A DNA stretch of 64,000 bases from Cohaesibacter celericrescens. GTDB lineage: Bacteria; Pseudomonadota; Alphaproteobacteria; Rhizobiales; Cohaesibacteraceae. The stretch covers positions 228,402 through 292,401 of the forward strand of contig NZ_PKUQ01000022.1 in the NCBI RefSeq assembly GCF_002866925.1, written 5' to 3'. The translations under genes were made by a program, and so were the position numbers. The notes beneath the pieces are model-generated. The model made no database searches. It had not been told where the DNA came from and was given only the letters and a program-made list of their open reading frames with translations. Within the stretch, counting starts at the first letter, position 1; every line of letters begins with the position of its first letter. Positions 56,186 to 64,000 of the stretch are shown here, one piece after another.

Positions 56186-56863
56186 TTAAAACTCCGTCGC
56201 CCTTTTGCGCGCGTTTGAGATATGTTGATCCATGGCATCAACGGCAGCGGCGGTGTCGCGTTTTGCTAACGCATCAATGATGGCGACATGATCACGGAAA
56301 GTCTGAGGCCACAAATTTTCTGTCAGGTTAATACGGTCTTTTCGAATGAGTCGAATGCGAATGACATTGATATTATAGGCATGGAGCAGAATTTCATTGC
56401 CCGTGCATTGGACCAACAAATTATGAAATTCATTGTCTATTTCCTGCCCCCGTTTGAGGACTTCATCCGTCGGGTTTGCACTGGCCGCTGCGACGAAATC
56501 GTCATGCAGCTTTCGTTGCTCTCCGATGATATTGGCAGGCAGAATACGCACTGCGGTCATAACCGCTTCACGCTCCAAAGCAGCACGCATCTGAAACGCA
56601 TCCCGGATCATCGGCAAGTCTATCGCCGTAATCTGGATGCCGCGTTGAGGAACCACCGTGATCAACCCCTCGGATTCCAAACGCGGCAACAATTCGCGCA
56701 GGGCTCCGATAGATAAGTTCATCAACTGTACCAGATCACGCTGGCTGACCAGCTGACCGGATTTCAGCCTTCCTTCAAACAAAGCATTCTGAAACAGCTC
56801 ATAACCCAACTGCCGGACACTTTGCGAAGCGTCTGTGTGTTTTGTGGACCCGTCCCCTGCCAT
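56186..56863 (-). CDS. GntR-family regulator (FCD type)
   Basis: 225 aa. The N-terminal winged helix has LKSGQLVSQRDLVQLMNLSI and LRELLPRLESEGLITVVPQRG. The C-terminal FCD domain (about 80-225) has AFQMRAALEREAV, EIDNEFHNLLV (metal-binding Asp/His) and the HVAIIDALAKRD helix with a last His. The ATG at 56863 follows GGGAGG. It probably binds the sites at 57845-57899 and controls both the sugar operon and the divergent TRAP operon. The effector is likely an acid or sugar acid bound by the FCD metal. Confidence 0.93.
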   Translation of the reverse strand: MAGDGSTKHTDASQSVRQLGYELFQNALFEGRLKSGQLVSQRDLVQLMNLSIGALRELLPRLESEGLITVVPQRGIQITAIDLPMIRDAFQMRAALEREAVMTAVRILPANIIGEQRKLHDDFVAAASANPTDEVLKRGQEIDNEFHNLLVQCTGNEILLHAYNINVIRIRLIRKDRINLTENLWPQTFRDHVAIIDALAKRDTAAAVDAMDQHISNARKRATEF

Positions 56864-56889
56864 ATTCAGAACCTCCCAGTTCAATTATT

Positions 56890-57789
56890 TTAGCACGCGG
56901 CCTCTTCTGCCTTTTGAAGTGCGATCTCTATTGCCGCCATTTTCTCAGCTGGCAGTTTTTTCAAGGGAGGTACAACGCGACCGAACGCTTCGTTGTTGTA
57001 GCGTTTGGCCAACAGCGCCTTGAGCACGGTCAACCCTCCATTGCTATCAACGGCATCAATGCGCATCGCGGCCCGCTTTTCAAACCCTTCCGAAACGCCA
57101 CCTTGATAAAGCGTGACACAATCCTTTGAGAACGGATTGGTCATACCACCGATCATTCCGGCTCCGCCATTATCTACCATTTTCCTAAGGATCGTATCAT
57201 TACCGGTAAAGACGGACAATTGCGGGAAGGCCTTGATGAGTTCAAGACCCGACTCAAGATCTCCAGAAGAATCCTTTATACCAACAATGCGCTTTCCAAG
57301 GCGATCAAGAACGGCCTGCACCTGTTCAACGGTAAAAGTGATGCCACTGAAGTGTGGAAAATTATACAGAACGATTTCCAGATCGGGATTTCCTGCTTTT
57401 TCCACAAGCGTTTCATAATAGCTCGCAACCCCGTCAATTCCTGCATCCCGATAAAAATAGGGAGGAATGATAAGCGCGGCGCGGCACTTCAAACGGGCCA
57501 AATCAGAATACATTGCAGCGGCATCATCAACAGAAGATGTCATCACACCGGCGATCTGGCGAGACATGTCCATCCCCAAATCAGACAATTGCTGCAAAGC
57601 TGCCAGTTTCTGCCGAACGGAGAAAGAAGGGCCTTCACCCGTGGTGCCAAAAACAGACGTGAAGGCACAACCGTCCGTTATAAGGCTGTCACAATGCGCC
57701 TTGAGCTGCGACACATCAATTTCAAACGATTCTGTGAGAGGGGTAATAGCAGCCCCAACGACGCCTTTTAAATCAGTAGTTTTCAACAT
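56890..57789 (-). CDS. DapA/KDG-aldolase-family lyase
   Basis: 299 aa, a class-I aldolase TIM barrel of the dihydrodipicolinate synthase family. Seen: GVVGAAITPLTESFEIDVSQ at the N-terminus, FGTTGEGPSFSVRQK near 45, the YNFP motif with its Tyr near 138 and the Schiff-base Lys in IVGIKDSSGDLESG near 167. In this setting it more likely cleaves a 2-keto-3-deoxy sugar acid than makes lysine precursor. It is first in the leftward operon, followed by gntR after 26 bp. The ATG at 57789 has AAGG upstream; the longer frame crosses the promoter. Confidence 0.88.
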   Translation of the reverse strand: MLKTTDLKGVVGAAITPLTESFEIDVSQLKAHCDSLITDGCAFTSVFGTTGEGPSFSVRQKLAALQQLSDLGMDMSRQIAGVMTSSVDDAAAMYSDLARLKCRAALIIPPYFYRDAGIDGVASYYETLVEKAGNPDLEIVLYNFPHFSGITFTVEQVQAVLDRLGKRIVGIKDSSGDLESGLELIKAFPQLSVFTGNDTILRKMVDNGGAGMIGGMTNPFSKDCVTLYQGGVSEGFEKRAAMRIDAVDSNGGLTVLKALLAKRYNNEAFGRVVPPLKKLPAEKMAAIEIALQKAEEAAC

Positions 57790-57844
57790 TTTGGACAACC
57801 TTCTGTGGGACCAGCCCCGCAACCTTTTCGGGTCAGTATACCTC

Positions 57845-57899
57845 ATTTGATATCTGATACAATAAGTGTTACCTTCAACTAGCAGATAAGACATATCTG
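57845..57899. promoter_or_regulatory. Probable GntR operators between divergent operons
   Basis: An inverted repeat CAGATA-N5-TATCTG spans 57883-57899. A related, imperfect palindrome (TTTGATATCTGATACAA) lies at 57846-57862. The word TATCTGAT recurs at 57851 and 57894. Both sit between the divergent aldolase and TRAP start codons, next to an encoded GntR regulator. Confidence 0.65.
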
Positions 57900-57987
57900 A
57901 TCTAAGGTGGAATTCGTAAAACCATTCCAAATTCACATTGACCAGGAGGGTCGGTGTGAAAATTGTAAATTCTATGGGAGGACGACT

Positions 57988-58980
57988 ATGACGTCATATC
58001 GCTTTGCTGCTGCAGCTCTTCTTTGCTGTTCTTTCTTGGTTGCCCCTGCTGTTGCTCAGGATAAAATTACTCTGAAATACAGCACAGCATCGGTTCCAAC
58101 CGATCTTCATACCAAAGCAATGCATGTGTTCAAAGATGCGCTAGAAGCGAAAATGCCTGGCCGCTTTGACACTCAAATTTATGATTCCAGTGCTTTGTTT
58201 GCGCAGGGTAAAGATTTGGACGCCCTACAGCGCGGCAATGCTGAAATGATCTATCTTTCATTCCAGTTGATCGCTGACAGCCTTCCACAATACAGCCTGT
58301 TGACCGCTGGTTACCTGTTTCAGGATGCCAAGCACTATCGCACCTTCCTTGCATCTGATCTCGGCCAGAAATTCAAAGCTGACGTTTCAGATGAAATGGG
58401 TGTGCAGTTGCTCGATACTTGCTATCTGGGCACCCGCCAGCTCAACTTGCGCAGCGTAAAAGACATCCAGACCCCTGCAGATATGGCCGGTGTTAAACTG
58501 CGCATGCCTGGGTCAGATGCTTGGTTGTTCCTTGGTAAAGCATTGGGTGCAAACCCAACTCCGTTGCCATTTGGTGAAGTGTATTTGGGCCTTCAAACCG
58601 GCACCATCGACGCTCAGGACAATCCGCTTCCTACGGTTGACGCTGCTAAGTTTTACGAAGTTACCAAGCAGATCACTTTGACCAACCACCTTGTTGACGG
58701 AGTCAATGTAACCGTAAACAACCAGACGTGGGATAAGCTGACAGACGACGAGAAAGCAGCAATGACCGCTGCGGCTCAAGAATCCTGTGATTACAACAAT
58801 GAAGGCCGCTACAAGGAAGAAGCGCGTCTTGTTGACTTCTTCAAGGAAAAAGGACTGACGGTTACCACTCCAGACGTCGATGCATTCCGCAAGCATGTTC
58901 AGGATTATTATGTTAACTCTGATCGTTCCAAAGAATGGCCTAAAGGTTGGATCGAACAAATCAACGCGATGGCCGAATAA
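57988..58980 (+). CDS. TRAP transporter substrate-binding protein DctP
   Basis: 330 aa. Signal peptide MTSYRFAAAALLCCSFLVAP, cut after AVAQ, then DKITLKYSTASVPTDLHTKA. The DctP fold has NLRSVKDIQTPADMAGVKLR near residue 155 with the ligand-binding Arg and GEVYLGLQTGTIDAQDNPLP near 193. It binds an organic acid, possibly a sugar acid or uronate, for the DctQM transporter encoded next. The ATG at 57988 has GGGAGGACG upstream. Confidence 0.95.
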   Translation: MTSYRFAAAALLCCSFLVAPAVAQDKITLKYSTASVPTDLHTKAMHVFKDALEAKMPGRFDTQIYDSSALFAQGKDLDALQRGNAEMIYLSFQLIADSLPQYSLLTAGYLFQDAKHYRTFLASDLGQKFKADVSDEMGVQLLDTCYLGTRQLNLRSVKDIQTPADMAGVKLRMPGSDAWLFLGKALGANPTPLPFGEVYLGLQTGTIDAQDNPLPTVDAAKFYEVTKQITLTNHLVDGVNVTVNNQTWDKLTDDEKAAMTAAAQESCDYNNEGRYKEEARLVDFFKEKGLTVTTPDVDAFRKHVQDYYVNSDRSKEWPKGWIEQINAMAE

Positions 58981-58992
58981 GGAACTCTAAAC

Positions 58993-59499
58993 ATGACCGG
59001 CTTCCTTTCACAGGAAACGCTGGTTGCTTTTGGTCGCCTTCTCAAGAAGGCGGCCAATACGATCGGTGTGCTTCTGTTCCTGACAGCTTTTTGCGGATTT
59101 ATCGTCCAAATTTTCTATCGATATGTGCTTAACCTGCCACTTCTTTGGACAGAAGAAGTGACGATGATTGCCTTTATCTGGGCTGTTTTCTGGGCCGCAG
59201 CTTTTATCACGCCCATTAGGGAGCATGTCTCTTTTGACGTGGTCTATGAAATGGTCTCGGTTAAAAAACGCCGGATTTTCAGTATCATTTCGATGGTTGT
59301 GCTGATCATAGCCTTTTGCATGCTGGTTCCTCACACCTTGGATTATCTTGAATTTCTGATGAGAAAGAAAAGCGCCGTGTTGCGCCTGCCAATGCACTGG
59401 ATTTATGGCTGTTATTTTCTTTTTCTGTGCGGCTTCATCATTCAGGCAGTCCATCGCGTTTGGAAACTGCTGGGCAAAGACTGGCAAGACAACATTTAA
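58993..59499 (+). CDS. TRAP transporter small permease DctQ
   Basis: 168 aa with four hydrophobic segments, the normal DctQ profile. Features include RYVLNLPLLWTEEVTMIAFI near residue 41 and the typical IREHVSFDVVYEM near 75. It is 12 bp after the dctP gene and precedes the large permease gene. Confidence 0.94.
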   Translation: MTGFLSQETLVAFGRLLKKAANTIGVLLFLTAFCGFIVQIFYRYVLNLPLLWTEEVTMIAFIWAVFWAAAFITPIREHVSFDVVYEMVSVKKRRIFSIISMVVLIIAFCMLVPHTLDYLEFLMRKKSAVLRLPMHWIYGCYFLFLCGFIIQAVHRVWKLLGKDWQDNI

Positions 59500-59515
59500 T
59501 CAGGTGTGAGCTCAC

Positions 59516-60823
59516 ATGGACGTCCTTTCCGATTATGCTCTAATCATTATGCTGGTCATTATGATTGGCATTACCATCACTGGTCTCCCGTTGGGGATCG
59601 CGATGATTGTATCAAGTATCTTTTACCTCTTCATCTCGGGTCAAGATATTGGTCTTGCCGCAGAAAATGTATTGAACGGTGTGTTCGGTAACTTCGTTGC
59701 ACTTGCGGTGCCGTTGTTCATTTTTTCAGCAAATATCATGAATGCCGGTAGCGTATCCGATCGAATACTCACCTTCGCATTGGCCCTTGTCGGGCGGGTG
59801 CCAGGGGGGCTTGCGCAAGTGAATATCATGACATCGCTCATTTTTTCGGGTATGAGTGGCTCAGCCATCTCCGATGTGGCCGGTGTTGGCAAAATCATCA
59901 CAGAAATGATGATCAAGGAGAACCGCTATCCACGCGGCTTTGCAGGGGCCATAACGGCAGTTTCTGCTGTTGTGGGACCGATTTTTCCGCCATCCATCCC
60001 GGTTGTGTTTTATGCGCTGATATCGTCCACATCCGTTGGCGTGTTGTTCTTGGGTGGGGTCATTCCTGCGATTATGGTTTGTACCACGCTTGGTATTACC
60101 GTCTATTTCATGGCCAAGATTCGCGGTTTTCCTATTGAAGAGGCCATTCCTCTACGCGCTTTCCCATTGATTCTGTTACGCGCCATTCCCGCACTCTTAA
60201 TGCCGGTCATCCTGTTGGGCGGTATCTATTCTGGTGCTTTTACTCCGACTGAGGCAGCAGCCGTCGCGGCCTTCTACGCCCTGTTATTGGCGACTTTCGC
60301 CTATCGAGTGATGGGCTTGAAGAAATTCTGGGGTGTCGTGATCGATACAGTACGAACGACGTCTGTCGTCACCATCGTTCTGTGCGGCGCTTATATCTTC
60401 AATTATGTTGTGACGGTAGAGCAAGTTCCCCAAACGGTTTTCGCATTCTTTGATTCAATGAATTTGAATCGGGTTGAATTTCTTTTGCTGCTGAACCTGC
60501 TGTTCCTGCTTATGGGCTGCATCCTCGATGTGTCGACCATTATGCTGGTTGTCACACCGTTGTTCATTCCGACGGCATTGGGGTTGGGTATTGATCTGCA
60601 CCATTTGGGGATTGTGTTGGTCTTCAACATGATGATTGGTCTTATCACCCCGCCTTATGGCATTTTGCTTTTCATCATCAAAGCGTTGAACGGCATTCCA
60701 TTGGGTGAGATGATCAGGGAAACCTGGCTGTTCCTAGGCCTATTGATCATTTTGCTATTGATGCTGACCTTCATCCCAGACTTGGTATTGTGGCTACCGC
60801 GCTATGCGGGCATGCTGCAATAG
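59516..60823 (+). CDS. TRAP transporter large permease DctM
   Basis: 435 aa with about 12 hydrophobic segments. Family marks are VPLFIFSANIMNAGSVSDRI near residue 66, FSGMSGSAISDVAGVGKI near 110 and TPPYGILLFIIKALNGIPLG near 379. It uses a sodium or proton gradient to import the DctP-bound acid. Last gene of the rightward operon; a terminator follows. Confidence 0.95.
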   Translation: MDVLSDYALIIMLVIMIGITITGLPLGIAMIVSSIFYLFISGQDIGLAAENVLNGVFGNFVALAVPLFIFSANIMNAGSVSDRILTFALALVGRVPGGLAQVNIMTSLIFSGMSGSAISDVAGVGKIITEMMIKENRYPRGFAGAITAVSAVVGPIFPPSIPVVFYALISSTSVGVLFLGGVIPAIMVCTTLGITVYFMAKIRGFPIEEAIPLRAFPLILLRAIPALLMPVILLGGIYSGAFTPTEAAAVAAFYALLLATFAYRVMGLKKFWGVVIDTVRTTSVVTIVLCGAYIFNYVVTVEQVPQTVFAFFDSMNLNRVEFLLLLNLLFLLMGCILDVSTIMLVVTPLFIPTALGLGIDLHHLGIVLVFNMMIGLITPPYGILLFIIKALNGIPLGEMIRETWLFLGLLIILLLMLTFIPDLVLWLPRYAGMLQ

Positions 60824-60865
60824 ATAGACAAGGGCCTGAATTTCAACATTGTGTCACACAGTATG

Positions 60866-60898
60866 AAACCGATGAGATGCACAGTCTCATCGGTTTTT
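60866..60898 (+). terminator. Rho-independent terminator after the TRAP operon
   Basis: Perfect 12-bp stem AAACCGATGAGA / TCTCATCGGTTT (60866-60877 and 60885-60896), 7-nt loop, with five T residues at the end. It separates the TRAP operon from the convergent phosphonate genes. Confidence 0.88.
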
Positions 60899-60957
60899 CA
60901 TTGCTTCAATGAAGTATCAAGGAGTGTCAGGCAGACAGGCCTTACGGGGACGAAAAC

Positions 60958-61566
60958 CTATCGTGTGGCTTTATCGGCCCAGCTCAGCACCAGATCGACA
61001 AAGGCCTGCCCCGCCAGCGCCAAGTCGCTCGAATTGTCGATGTGATGTGTCTTGACGTCAAACAAATCTTCCCCTTGCAATGTCTGGGTTCGAGCAAGAC
61101 GCTGCTTGATTTCTTCGGCGCTTTCTCGGCCACGTTTGGCCAACCGAGCGGCAAGAATTTCGGGTTCGACCGTCAGGTTGATGACTTCAAAATGGGGGAA
61201 TTGCTCACGCAACAAAGGAAGCGTTTTGCGTGATCCGTTGGCAATTGCCACGCCCCCTGTTTTGAGATGTTCCAACAAGGTGACAGGCAAGCCATAATAA
61301 AGTCCATGTGCATTCCATGATAGAATAAAATCACCCTGCATTTCTGCTTTTTGAAACTCGGGAATGGTCATGCTATCGTGATCTTCACTGGAATCAGCAT
61401 TGTCACGGGTGATGCAGCGGCGGACAAATAGAATGCGTTTGTCGTCGGCCAATCGCAGCCGCGCCCAGTCCAGAACACTGTCCTTGCCAGAACCGCTGGG
61501 CCCTACCAAAAGAACAAGCGTGCCATAGCCATCCGATGCAGGGTCATTGCTATTATTATCGTTCAT
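60958..61566 (-). CDS. phnN: Ribose 1,5-bisphosphate phosphokinase PhnN
   Basis: 202 aa, a guanylate-kinase-like P-loop enzyme. Walker A LLVGPSGSGKDSVLDWAR near residue 19, RCITRDNADSSEDHDSM near 51 and FILSWNAHGLYYGLP near 77 are typical. It converts ribose 1,5-bisphosphate to PRPP, closing the carbon-phosphorus lyase route for phosphonates. It follows phnM by about 30 bp. No C-P lyase core genes are visible, but the cluster continues beyond the right edge. Confidence 0.94.
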   Translation of the reverse strand: MNDNNSNDPASDGYGTLVLLVGPSGSGKDSVLDWARLRLADDKRILFVRRCITRDNADSSEDHDSMTIPEFQKAEMQGDFILSWNAHGLYYGLPVTLLEHLKTGGVAIANGSRKTLPLLREQFPHFEVINLTVEPEILAARLAKRGRESAEEIKQRLARTQTLQGEDLFDVKTHHIDNSSDLALAGQAFVDLVLSWADKATR

Positions 61567-61596
61567 TGTGCTCTCCTAGCCCCTTGTGTTGAGAGA

Positions 61597-62751
61597 CTAA
61601 ACAATGCGGTTCCCTTGACGCCAGACTTGACGAATGATCGGAGTGCTGCGCGACTTGCGGACATGAACCAGATCGGCGCGTTTGCCAATTTCAATCGAAC
61701 CGCGATCATCAAGTCCGGTGGCACGGGCGGGATTGTCGGATATCATGCAAACCGCCTGCGGTAGCGTAATGTCCCGATCACTGTCTGCCAACGAAAAAGC
61801 CGCTTGTACCAGTGACATGGGAATATAGTCCGAGGATAGAATGTCCAAAACACCCTCATCCACCAGATCACCAGCCGCGATGTTACCCGAATGAGAGCCT
61901 CCGCGCACAACATTTGGCGCGCCCATTAGCACGGACAATCCCGCATTGTGTGAGGCCTTTGCGGCAGCCATCGTGGTTGGAAATTCGGCCACATGAATAT
62001 CCTGACTGATGGCTTCTTCTACATGCTCTATCGTGGCATCATCGTGGGACGCAAGGATCAGGCCGCGCTGCTTACAAAGATCAGCAATCATCTTGCGGTG
62101 GCGATCTGAATTGCGGGACGATGCCTCCATGCGGCGTTCACAGAATTCGTCAAACTCAGTGTCCGTCATTTTCAATTTGCCTTTGTAATAAACGGCATAT
62201 TGATTGATGTCAGCAAACTGGCGTTGTCCCGGCGCGTGGTCCATAACCGAAATCAGTTTGACCAGCGGATAATTGTCGAACTCATGGAAAGCAGAGATAC
62301 AGTCATCCGCCGACACTTCACAACGCAAATGAATAAAGTGCTCCGCACGCAAGGTTTCCTCGTCGACGCCACGATGAAAGGCATCGGCAAGGGCTTTCAT
62401 ATCTGTGTAGGTCAAATCTGCATCACTATCCAGCCCAACACGCAGGGCGTCAAATACCGTCGTGATGCCGGAAGAAGCGATCTGCGCGTCATGGGCCAAA
62501 ACTGCTGCCATAGGGTGCCAACGCACCTTGGGTCGTGGGGCATAATGGCCTTCAACATGATCGGTGTGTAGCTCTACAAATCCAGGAAGCAAGAAGTCAC
62601 CTTCCAGATCGTAAGCAACACTTTCCAGTGCATCGGGCAACTCACCCTCGGCTATATCGGCGATCAGGCCATCACGGATATGAATGTGCCCATGTAGAAC
62701 TTCGTCTTGCTTGACGATCACGGCATTCTTTAAAATCAATTCGCGTTTCAT
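61597..62751 (-). CDS. phnM: Alpha-D-ribose 1-methylphosphonate 5-triphosphate diphosphatase PhnM
   Basis: 384 aa, amidohydrolase fold. Seen: LLPGFVELHTDHVEGHYAPR near residue 47 (H-x-x-H metal ligands), SSGITTVFDALRVG near 88, LASHDDATIEHVEEA near 233 and the C-terminal NPARATGLDDRGSIEIGKRA. It removes diphosphate in the C-P lyase pathway. The ATG at 62751 has AGGA at a usable distance; 62760 is the alternative. Next to phnN and DUF1045, the usual company in alphaproteobacteria. Confidence 0.94.
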   Translation of the reverse strand: MKRELILKNAVIVKQDEVLHGHIHIRDGLIADIAEGELPDALESVAYDLEGDFLLPGFVELHTDHVEGHYAPRPKVRWHPMAAVLAHDAQIASSGITTVFDALRVGLDSDADLTYTDMKALADAFHRGVDEETLRAEHFIHLRCEVSADDCISAFHEFDNYPLVKLISVMDHAPGQRQFADINQYAVYYKGKLKMTDTEFDEFCERRMEASSRNSDRHRKMIADLCKQRGLILASHDDATIEHVEEAISQDIHVAEFPTTMAAAKASHNAGLSVLMGAPNVVRGGSHSGNIAAGDLVDEGVLDILSSDYIPMSLVQAAFSLADSDRDITLPQAVCMISDNPARATGLDDRGSIEIGKRADLVHVRKSRSTPIIRQVWRQGNRIV

Positions 62752-62829
62752 ATCGGACATATTCCTGTGTGCGGGCACTCTGCCCCTCATCGTACGTATC
62801 GTCTATTGCGGTCTTGTCTAGGCTTCGTG

Positions 62830-63519
62830 TCAGCCAATCGGAAACTGGCGTTTCACCAAAAAAGGCGCGCCGCGTTCGGGCTCTATGAAGAGAGACAAGG
62901 CAGAAAAACTTGGTGCCTGGTTCAAACAAGATGAAAAGTGCGTGTTGAGTGCAGTTTTAAATGTATGGGTCAAATCCTGCGGCACAGGATCGGTTAAGGT
63001 CATGTGGAACCTGAAATTTTCAAAAATATGCGGATAGCCCCAGTTGAGCAGATTATCGCGTTGACTGGCGGAAAGCTTGTCAGGATTTCGCCGCGCTATA
63101 TCTGCTTGGTTTAATGGCGCACGGAACGCGTCAAAATCCCGCACCAAGGCAGACGCCAAGTCATTGAGTTCTTGTGAAGGAGCGCTTGGCAGCAACGCAA
63201 AAAAGCGCCCGAGTTGCCCAATTTTGAATTGGGACATCGTAAAAGGCGTTAGATGGGTGCAATAGGCAGCAAGCGCATCTTCCAGCTCGTTGATGCTGTG
63301 GCCCTCTGCTAGTTCAAACGGCGCTTTGAGCGTCCCATGGAACCCATACCGACGCGCAGACGACACCATGTCGTCAAACTGTGATTGCTTCATCCCGTCA
63401 ATCGGGGACGGGCGTTCAATCATCGCACCTGTAATAACATCACGCCCCAGCCACAGGTTGGCAGCTTGGTTGAGCGGAGACCCAAGGCGGGGACTGTAAA
63501 AGATTGCGTAACGCGGCAA
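62830..63519 (-). CDS. DUF1045 phosphonate-metabolism protein
   Basis: 229 aa, related to 2H phosphoesterases: YGFHGTLKAPFELAEG near residue 38 and RFHMTLTDPVPQDL near 170 carry the two H-x-T motifs. Annotated across proteobacteria as a phosphonate metabolism protein; a role in handling cyclic ribose phosphate intermediates, like PhnP, is plausible but unproven. The start is TTG at 63519 with AAGGAAAT upstream. It lies between phnE and phnM. Confidence 0.9.
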   Translation of the reverse strand: MPRYAIFYSPRLGSPLNQAANLWLGRDVITGAMIERPSPIDGMKQSQFDDMVSSARRYGFHGTLKAPFELAEGHSINELEDALAAYCTHLTPFTMSQFKIGQLGRFFALLPSAPSQELNDLASALVRDFDAFRAPLNQADIARRNPDKLSASQRDNLLNWGYPHIFENFRFHMTLTDPVPQDLTHTFKTALNTHFSSCLNQAPSFSALSLFIEPERGAPFLVKRQFPIG

Positions 63520-63572
63520 GGCTTATTTCCTTCCTATGATGCTGGCAGTCCCCCGCCAGCTATTTGCGGCTT

Positions 63573-64000
63573 TTAACTCTTGGTCAGCATCGCACGCAGT
63601 TTTCCTGAGATACTATCAAAAACATAGACAACAATAAGAACCAGGATGACCATGTAGAATACATTTTCCCAATCCTGATTGGTGCGCATGGCTTCCCACA
63701 ATTTGAGACCAATGCCCCCCGCCCCCACAGCCCCGATGATGGTGGCAGAACGGGTATTGGATTCCCAAAAATATAGAGACTGGGACAGAAAGACCGGAAG
63801 CACTTGGGGCAACACGCCAAATCGTTGTACGAGCAAAGGGTTTGCTCCCAGAGACTTGATCCCTTCGCGCTGTTTGTCGTCGATATTTTCCAACGCTTCG
63901 GAATAGGTTTTGCCGAGTGTTCCCGTATCAGTAAAGAAGATAGCGGACATGCCAGCCAATGGACCTGGTCCGAAAGCGCGGGTGAAAAACAGCGCCCAAA
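63573..64000 (-). CDS. phnE: Phosphonate ABC transporter permease PhnE (3' part)
   Basis: The last about 141 residues of a permease whose 5' end lies beyond the window. The frame is open to the edge (WALFFTRAFGPGPLAGM in the first codons seen). It contains the ABC-permease EAA-type loop NIDDKQREGIKSLGANPLL and ATIIGAVGAGGIGLKLWEA, both typical of PhnE. It should form the phosphonate or phosphite import channel. Confidence 0.93.
   Translation of the reverse strand, partial: WALFFTRAFGPGPLAGMSAIFFTDTGTLGKTYSEALENIDDKQREGIKSLGANPLLVQRFGVLPQVLPVFLSQSLYFWESNTRSATIIGAVGAGGIGLKLWEAMRTNQDWENVFYMVILVLIVVYVFDSISGKLRAMLTKS

Noticed and set aside
1-64000. CRISPR arrays, insertion sequences and rRNA genes
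   Set aside because: I looked for regularly spaced repeats, transposase motifs and rRNA sequence and found none.

Overview
The window looks like the chromosome of a marine or host-associated alphaproteobacterium, probably Hyphomicrobiales/Rhodobacterales-like (Cohaesibacter-like by gene content). This rests on gene families seen directly: gene-transfer-agent (GTA) accessory genes, TRAP transporters, a DUF1045 phosphonate protein, a CstA transporter with a LytS/LytTR pair, and several RbsC-type sugar permeases. I could run no species-level test. I see no IS element, CRISPR array or rRNA. One tRNA-Gln is present.

Layout. 1-2.5 kb: the first codons of a leftward gene with a striking 19-bp inverted repeat upstream, an IclR regulator and a YciA-like thioesterase. 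2.5-11.7 kb: a leftward sugar operon (binding protein, ATPase, two permeases, LacI repressor, Gfo/Idh/MocA oxidoreductase, SIS-domain sugar-phosphate enzyme, glucokinase) with tandem LacI-type operators at its promoter and perfect hairpins between cistrons. 12.1-14.8 kb: a TauE/SafE exporter and an arsR-permease-thioredoxin operon that share an ArsR-box-like repeat. 15.3-19.6 kb: LytTR regulator, LytS kinase and CstA-family transporter, with a LytTR-type direct repeat in front of the transporter.

19.6-26.7 kb: an OmpR-type two-component system facing a lectin-fold lipoprotein, a Tat-signal fumarate-reductase-like flavoprotein, a 2[4Fe-4S] ferredoxin and a ferric-reductase-like membrane oxidoreductase. 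This is the best candidate here for an undescribed system (NAD(P)H to envelope electron transfer); three tandem 11-bp repeats precede the flavoprotein gene. 26.9-30.1 kb: a GGDEF-EAL protein divergent from a periplasmic binding protein. 30.3-37.7 kb: a MYG1-like hydrolase, an orphan FliK/FlhB-tail pair, a fumarylacetoacetase-family enzyme, a P-loop kinase, a beta-CASP nuclease and a LOG-family protein.

37.7-50.1 kb: a DUF2793 (GTA tail-fibre-like) gene, adenine deaminase, ferrochelatase, rlmE, a Ppx/GppA protein with long basic tails, cold-shock protein, a 47-aa basic protein, tRNA-Gln(CUG), an AT-rich orphan gene, and a GhsA/GhsB-like GTA head-spike pair, so two separate GTA accessory loci lie 9 kb apart. 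50.2-60.9 kb: a deoxy-sugar/pentose locus (L-fucose-isomerase family, FGGY kinase, GH78 rhamnosidase, GntR, DapA-family aldolase) divergent from a TRAP transporter, with probable GntR operators between. 61-64 kb: the phosphonate genes phnN, phnM, DUF1045 and the 3' part of phnE, running in from the right edge.
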